From contig JAFRQC010000112.1 of NCBI GenBank assembly GCA_017428805.1, positions 1 to 9,630 of the forward strand: 9,630 nt of DNA. The letters are read 5' to 3'. Shown one piece after another: positions 5,664 through 9,630 of this stretch. Source of the stretch: Prevotella sp. (GTDB taxonomy: Bacteria; Bacteroidota; Bacteroidia; Bacteroidales; Bacteroidaceae). Numbering within the stretch: position 1 is the first letter of the stretch; each line of letters opens with the position of its first letter. A program made the translations under genes and the position numbers. Below the pieces are notes generated by a model. That model was not told the origin of the DNA. It saw only the letters and a program-made list of their open reading frames with translations, and ran no database searches.

Positions 5664-8384
5664 ATGAGCCAAAAGAGAGTTTACCTCTTCGGTAACGGTA
5701 AGGCCGAAGGTAATGCAAAAATGCGTGAGGAACTTGGTGGCAAGGGCGCAAACCTTGCTGAGATGAACCTGATTGGTGTTCCTGTTCCTCCAGGTTTCAC
5801 AATCACAACCGACTGTTGTAACGAGTACTATCAGGTAGGCCAGCAGAAGATCATGGAGCTGTTGAACGACGACGTGATGGCTGCTGTGAAGCACATTGAG
5901 ACCCTGATGAACTCTAAGTTCGGCGACAAAGAGAACCCCCTGCTGGTTTCTGTTCGCTCTGGTGCACGTGCTTCTATGCCTGGTATGATGGATACCATCC
6001 TGAACCTCGGTCTGAACGACGAGGTGGCTGAGGGTATGGTGAAGAAGACCAACAATCCTCACTTCGTATATGACAGCTACCGTCGTTTCGTACAGATGTA
6101 CGGTGACGTGGTGCTCGAGATGAAGCCCGTCAACAAGACCGATATCGATCCGTTCGAGGAGATCATCGAGAAGGTGAAGGCAGAGCGTGGCGTGAAGCTG
6201 GATAAGGACCTGAGCGTTGACGAACTGAAGAAGCTGGTTCAGCTGTTCAAGGCTGCCATCAAGGAGCGCACTGGTAAGGACTTCCCCAATGATCCTATCG
6301 AGCAGCTCTGGGGTGCTATCTGCGCCGTGTTCCGTTCTTGGATGAACGAGCGTGCTATCCTCTATCGTAAGATGGAAGGCATCCCCGACGAGTGGGGTAC
6401 AGCCGTATCTGTGATGGCTATGGTATTCGGTAACATGGGTGACACCTCTGCTACAGGTGTATGCTTCAGCCGCGATGCCGCCAATGGTGAGAACCTGTTC
6501 AACGGTGAGTATCTGGTGAACGCACAGGGTGAGGACGTTGTGGCTGGTATCCGTACCCCGCAGCAGATCACGAAGATCGGCTCTCAGCGCTGGGCTGAGC
6601 GCGCTGGCATCTCTGAGGAGGAGCGCGTGGCCAAGTATCCTTCTATGGAGGAGGCAATGCCCGAAATCTATGCTGAACTGAATGGTATCCAGGACAAGTT
6701 GGAGCACCACTATCACGATATGCAGGATATGGAGTTCACCGTACAGGAAGGTAAACTCTGGTTCCTCCAGACTCGTAACGGTAAGCGCACAGGTGCTGCT
6801 ATGGTGAAGATTGCCATCGACCTGCTCCACGAGGGTATGATCGACGAGAAGACTGCCATCATGCGCTGTGAGCCTCAGAAGCTCGACGAGCTGCTGCACC
6901 CCATCTTCGACAAGAAGGCTCTGGCTTCTGCCAAGGTGATTGCTCAGGGTCTGCCTGCTTCTCCTGGTGCTGCCTGCGGTCAGATCGTATTCCACGCTGA
7001 CGATGCTCAGGCTTGGCATAAGGATGGCCACAAGGTGGTGCTCGTACGTATCGAGACCTCTCCAGAGGATCTCGCCGGTATGGCTTCTGCCGAGGGTATC
7101 CTGACTGCTCGTGGCGGTATGACCTCTCACGCTGCCGTGGTGGCTCGTGGTATGGGTAAGTGCTGCGTATCGGGCGTAGGTTCTCTGAACGTTAGTTATA
7201 AGGACAAGACTGTCGAGATCGACGGTACAGTATATAAGGAGGGTGACTACATCTCTCTGAACGGTACCACTGGTCAGGTTTACGCTGGTGAGGTGCCCAC
7301 GAAGGCTGCTGAGCTCTCTGGCGACTTCAAGGAGCTGATGGACCTCTGCGACAAGTACACCAAGCTGCAGGTTCGTACCAATGCTGACACTCCTCGTGAT
7401 GCTCAGCTCGCCCGTGAGTTCGGTGCCAAGGGTATCGGTCTGACTCGTACAGAGCACATGTTCTTCGAGGATAAGAAGATCATCGCTATGCGTGAGATGA
7501 TTCTCGCCGACAGCGTTGCTGGACGTGAGAAGGCTCTGGCTAAGCTGTTGCCTTACCAGAAGGCTGACTTCAAGGGCATCCTTGAGGCTATGGACGGTCT
7601 GCCCGTGAACATCCGTCTGCTCGATCCTCCTCTCCACGAGTTCGTTCCCCATGATCTGGCTGGTCAGGAGACGATGGCTAAGGAGATGGGCGTCAGCGTA
7701 GAGGACATCAAGCGTCGTGTTGACTCTCTCGCAGAGAACAACCCAATGCTGGGTCACCGCGGTTGCCGTCTGGGTATCACCTTCCCCGAGATCACCGCTA
7801 TGCAGACCAAGGCTATCCTGGGTGCTGCCTGCGAGCTGAAGAAGGAGGGCAAGAACCCGATGCCGGAGATCATGGTTCCGCTGATTGGTACGCTCTACGA
7901 GCTGAAGCAGCAGAAGGAGGTTATTCAGTATGCCGCTAAGGAAGTATTCAATGAGTATGGCATCGAGGTTGAGTTTGAGATCGGTACCATGATTGAGATT
8001 CCTCGTGCTGCCCTGACTGCTGATCGCATCGCTACTGAGGCTCAGTACTTCTCATTCGGTACCAACGACCTGACTCAGATGACCTTCGGTTACAGCCGCG
8101 ACGACATCGCATCGTTCCTGCCTGTATACCTCGACAAGAAGATCCTGAAGGTTGACCCGTTCCAGGTACTCGACCAGAAGGGTGTTGGCCGTCTCATCAA
8201 GTTCGCTGTGAAGGAAGGCCGCGAGGTACGTCCTGACCTGCGTTGCGGTATCTGTGGTGAGCATGGTGGTGAGCCCAGTTCTGTGAAGTTCTGCGCTAAG
8301 ATCGGCATGAACTACGCATCTTGCTCTCCCTTCCGTGTGCCCATCGCACGTCTCGCTGCCGCGCAGGCAGCCGTCGAGGAGTAA
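5664..8384 (+). CDS. ppdK: Pyruvate, phosphate dikinase
   Basis: A 906-residue cytosolic enzyme that reversibly converts pyruvate + ATP + Pi to PEP + AMP + PPi, at the PEP/pyruvate node between glycolysis and gluconeogenesis. The N-terminal ATP-grasp domain begins with GNGKAEGNAKMREELGGKG and includes SVRSGARASMPGMMDTILN and NMGDTSATGVCFSRD. The swivelling phosphohistidine domain carries GGMTSHAAVVARGMG with catalytic H489. The C-terminal PEP/pyruvate-binding TIM barrel has GIGLTRTEHMFF, GHRGCRLG, FGTNDLTQMTFGYSRDD and CGICGEHGG, where C864 is the expected acid/base residue. The H489 and C864 positions are offset by about +33 from the Clostridium enzyme (H455, C831), which fits the longer chain typical of Bacteroidales. 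All catalytic motifs are intact. The codons are strongly biased, as in highly expressed genes. The gene is monocistronic: its own promoter upstream and a strong terminator 20 bp after the stop. Confidence 0.97.
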   Translation: MSQKRVYLFGNGKAEGNAKMREELGGKGANLAEMNLIGVPVPPGFTITTDCCNEYYQVGQQKIMELLNDDVMAAVKHIETLMNSKFGDKENPLLVSVRSGARASMPGMMDTILNLGLNDEVAEGMVKKTNNPHFVYDSYRRFVQMYGDVVLEMKPVNKTDIDPFEEIIEKVKAERGVKLDKDLSVDELKKLVQLFKAAIKERTGKDFPNDPIEQLWGAICAVFRSWMNERAILYRKMEGIPDEWGTAVSVMAMVFGNMGDTSATGVCFSRDAANGENLFNGEYLVNAQGEDVVAGIRTPQQITKIGSQRWAERAGISEEERVAKYPSMEEAMPEIYAELNGIQDKLEHHYHDMQDMEFTVQEGKLWFLQTRNGKRTGAAMVKIAIDLLHEGMIDEKTAIMRCEPQKLDELLHPIFDKKALASAKVIAQGLPASPGAACGQIVFHADDAQAWHKDGHKVVLVRIETSPEDLAGMASAEGILTARGGMTSHAAVVARGMGKCCVSGVGSLNVSYKDKTVEIDGTVYKEGDYISLNGTTGQVYAGEVPTKAAELSGDFKELMDLCDKYTKLQVRTNADTPRDAQLAREFGAKGIGLTRTEHMFFEDKKIIAMREMILADSVAGREKALAKLLPYQKADFKGILEAMDGLPVNIRLLDPPLHEFVPHDLAGQETMAKEMGVSVEDIKRRVDSLAENNPMLGHRGCRLGITFPEITAMQTKAILGAACELKKEGKNPMPEIMVPLIGTLYELKQQKEVIQYAAKEVFNEYGIEVEFEIGTMIEIPRAALTADRIATEAQYFSFGTNDLTQMTFGYSRDDIASFLPVYLDKKILKVDPFQVLDQKGVGRLIKFAVKEGREVRPDLRCGICGEHGGEPSSVKFCAKIGMNYASCSPFRVPIARLAAAQAAVEE

Positions 8385-8404
8385 TTAAACTCTCTGATAT
8401 AATG

Positions 8405-8438
8405 AAAGGGACCTGTCCGTTTGGGCAGGTCCTTTTTT
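8405..8438 (+). terminator. Rho-independent terminator of ppdK
   Basis: A 14-bp stem (8405-8418 with 8423-8436) containing two G-U pairs and closed by the loop GTTT; the central arms are GGACCTG and CAGGTCC. A run of six T (8433-8438) completes it. It lies 20 bp after the ppdK stop codon. Confidence 0.93.
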
Positions 8439-8478
8439 AGTCTTCGGAAGAAAGCTTCCGACGATTATTGACTAAAAA
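8434..8478. repeat. Nested inverted repeats after the ppdK terminator
   Basis: Outer arms TTTTTAGTC (8434-8442) and GACTAAAAA (8470-8478) enclose an inner hairpin TCGGAAG - AAAG - CTTCCGA (8444-8450 and 8455-8461). The outer left arm reuses the terminator T-tract. Neither hairpin is followed by a T-tract on the + strand. It may be a backup or 3'-end-stabilising structure, or the scar or edge of an inserted segment carrying the fic gene. Confidence 0.55.
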
Positions 8479-8484
8479 CGTTGC

Positions 8485-8504
8485 ATAATTTGCGATAATT
8501 TGCA
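8485..8504 (+). promoter_or_regulatory. Direct repeats upstream of the fic promoter (possible operator)
   Basis: ATAATTTGCG and ATAATTTGCA lie head to tail with a 10-bp period, one helical turn, ending 6 bases before the -33 box. The 9-mer AATTTGCGA of the first copy (8487-8495) recurs at 8549-8557 inside the palindrome downstream of the -7 box. Spacing and sharing suggest binding sites for one regulator; this is inference. Confidence 0.4.
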
Positions 8505-8510
8505 GATTTG

Positions 8511-8542
8511 TTTGGCTATTCGACATTAATTTAGTATCTTTG
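8511..8542 (+). promoter_or_regulatory. Bacteroidota-type promoter of the fic gene
   Basis: TTTG (-33 box, 8511-8514), exactly 20 bases, then TATCTTTG (-7 box, 8535-8542): a full consensus match. The predicted transcript starts about 50 nt before ATG 8599. Confidence 0.88.
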
Positions 8543-8558
8543 TCGCAGAATTTGCGAC
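8542..8558. promoter_or_regulatory. 17-bp palindrome over the fic transcription start (possible operator)
   Basis: GTCGCA (8542-8547), spacer GAATT, TGCGAC (8553-8558): perfect 6-bp arms beginning at the last base of the -7 box, a place where a bound repressor would block transcription. A third GTCGCA half-site sits at 8576-8581, just before the ribosome-binding region. It could also act as a hairpin at the 5' end of the mRNA. Confidence 0.5.
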
Positions 8559-8598
8559 GTTAGTCACTGTTTTATGTCGCACAAAGCAGGAAAGCGTT

Positions 8599-9630
8599 AT
8601 GTATATACACGAAAGAGACAATTGGACGGACTTCCGTTGGGATGCTTCTGAGGTGTCACTCCTTCAGGAAATAGTATTCCGTAAGCAGGGGTTGCTTTAT
8701 GGCAGGTTAAGTTCATTGGGATTTGACAGCAAACTCCGTGCAATGGCAGAGAACCTGACATACGATGTAGTATATTCTTCGGAGATAGAAGGCATACGAC
8801 TGAATGTGGATCAGGTTCGTTCTTCCATTGCCCGAAAACTTGGGATTGAGAACGTGAAATACACCGCACCATCGCATTACGTCGATTCTGTAGTTGGTGT
8901 AATGCTTGAAGCGGTTCAGCACTATGACATGACCCTCAGTAAAGAGAAACTGTGTGCATGGCAAGCTGCTTTTTTCCCTTCAGGCTATAGTGAAGGTAGC
9001 CAGATAGAAGTAGGTCAGTACCGCACAAACGAGGAGCATATTGTCAGTGGAATGTTTGGGCGCGAGAAAATCCACTATATTGCTCCTTCTCCAGACCGTG
9101 TTGAAGAGGAGATGGAAAAGTTCCTCACATGGTTTGATGGTGAGGAGCCAGTGAATAGTGTTATTAGATCTGCCATTGCCCATTTCTGGTTTGTGAGCAT
9201 TCATCCCTTCGAGGATGGCAATGGCCGGTTGGCCCGCATCCTTTCAGACATGCTGCTTGCTCGTGGAGAAAAGAGTGATTTCCGTTTCTATAATGTCTCA
9301 TCACAGATTAACAAGGACAAGAATCACTTCTATGACATTCTGGAGCGGATGCAGCATGGCGATGGCGATATAACGGAGTGGTTGGTGTGGTACATGCAGA
9401 AATTGGTGGATGCACTCGACGAGGCTGATACCATCGTCACCACAATCCTGAACAAGAGCTTTTTCTGGCAGAAGGCATCGGCAGTACCAATGACCGAGCG
9501 TCAGACTCAGATGCTCAATCTCTTTCTTGACGGATATGAAGCAAAGATTACGTCAAAGACTTGGGCGACATTGGCAAAGTGCTCGAAGGACACAGCCATA
9601 CGTGACATACAAGACCTCGTGGAAAAGAAT
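8599..9630 (+). CDS. Fic-domain protein with N-terminal DUF4172, class II (3' partial)
   Basis: 344 codons are visible and the frame is still open at the right edge; perhaps a few tens of residues are missing. Fic enzymes mostly transfer AMP from ATP onto Ser, Thr or Tyr hydroxyls of target proteins. Residues 1-80 (NWTDFRWDASEV onward) resemble the DUF4172 leader. The inhibitory helix motif [S/T]xxxE[G/N] is present as S60-S-E-I-E64-G65. It marks class II Fic proteins, in which Glu64 blocks productive ATP binding until released. The active-site loop is complete: HPFEDGNGRLAR from H202, with the catalytic His, the metal-binding acidic residue and the phosphate-binding GNGR. The C-terminal part (from about 300, MTERQTQMLNLFL to AIRDIQDLVEKN) looks like a winged helix-turn-helix, suggesting DNA binding or autoregulation. 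AGGAAAG precedes ATG 8599, the only in-frame start. No Fic antitoxin partner lies upstream, in keeping with built-in inhibition. Confidence 0.92.
   Translation, partial: MYIHERDNWTDFRWDASEVSLLQEIVFRKQGLLYGRLSSLGFDSKLRAMAENLTYDVVYSSEIEGIRLNVDQVRSSIARKLGIENVKYTAPSHYVDSVVGVMLEAVQHYDMTLSKEKLCAWQAAFFPSGYSEGSQIEVGQYRTNEEHIVSGMFGREKIHYIAPSPDRVEEEMEKFLTWFDGEEPVNSVIRSAIAHFWFVSIHPFEDGNGRLARILSDMLLARGEKSDFRFYNVSSQINKDKNHFYDILERMQHGDGDITEWLVWYMQKLVDALDEADTIVTTILNKSFFWQKASAVPMTERQTQMLNLFLDGYEAKITSKTWATLAKCSKDTAIRDIQDLVEKN

Noticed and set aside
5643..7757. A 704-codon open frame on the strand opposite ppdK
   Set aside because: It lies entirely antisense to the highly codon-biased, motif-complete ppdK; such bias removes stop codons from the complementary frame. 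Its translation is rich in Leu, His, Thr and Val with no recognisable domain, and it runs into the ppdK leader.
8574..8651. Short ORF from ATG 8574 overlapping the fic start in another frame
   Set aside because: Only 25 codons, no ribosome-binding site of its own and no family resemblance; most likely chance. A leader peptide cannot be shown from sequence.
8597..8872. Antisense open frames over the fic gene (also 8713-8964 and 8980-9204)
   Set aside because: They lie opposite a frame carrying complete Fic motifs and show no domains or start signals.

Overview
The window looks like a chromosomal segment from a Bacteroidales bacterium, most likely Prevotellaceae. The main sign is the promoter signature TTTG - about 20 bases - TAnnTTTG, the primary sigma factor pattern of Bacteroidota. 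It is visible or nearly so in front of four genes, at 4004-4035, 5533-5564, 5579-5610 and 8511-8542. The protein types agree: a phosphate-selective-type OprO/P porin, a 906-residue pyruvate phosphate dikinase, and a DUF4172-type Fic protein. The genes are moderately GC-rich and the intergenic DNA is AT-rich.

Layout. Bases 1-1134 are the 3' part of a group II intron on the + strand: a reverse transcriptase/maturase open at the left edge, followed by RNA domains V and VI. Directly after the inferred 3' splice boundary, on the - strand, is a 37-codon ORF (1135-1248). Its hydrophobic core and TSCMG end resemble the Bacteroidota 'smalltalk' micropeptides. Then come a Wzx-type polysaccharide flippase (+, 1290-2774) and, convergent with it after 17 bp, an outer-membrane porin (-, 2792-3964). 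An RlmD-family 23S rRNA m5U methyltransferase follows (-, 4074-5513). It is divergent from ppdK (+, 5664-8384), with both promoters packed into about 80 bp. ppdK ends in a strong intrinsic terminator (8405-8438). A regulatory-looking interval then leads to a class II Fic-domain protein (+, 8599 to the right edge, incomplete).

The genes do not form one pathway. Flippase and porin belong to the cell envelope, rlmD to ribosome modification and ppdK to central carbon metabolism. The intron and the Fic gene look like accessory additions. No complete undescribed multi-gene system is visible. The points most worth a second look are the micropeptide ORF that ends exactly at the intron boundary, a four-copy heptanucleotide repeat inside the rlmD reading frame, operator-like repeats around the fic promoter, and 9-bp tandem repeats across the flippase stop codon.
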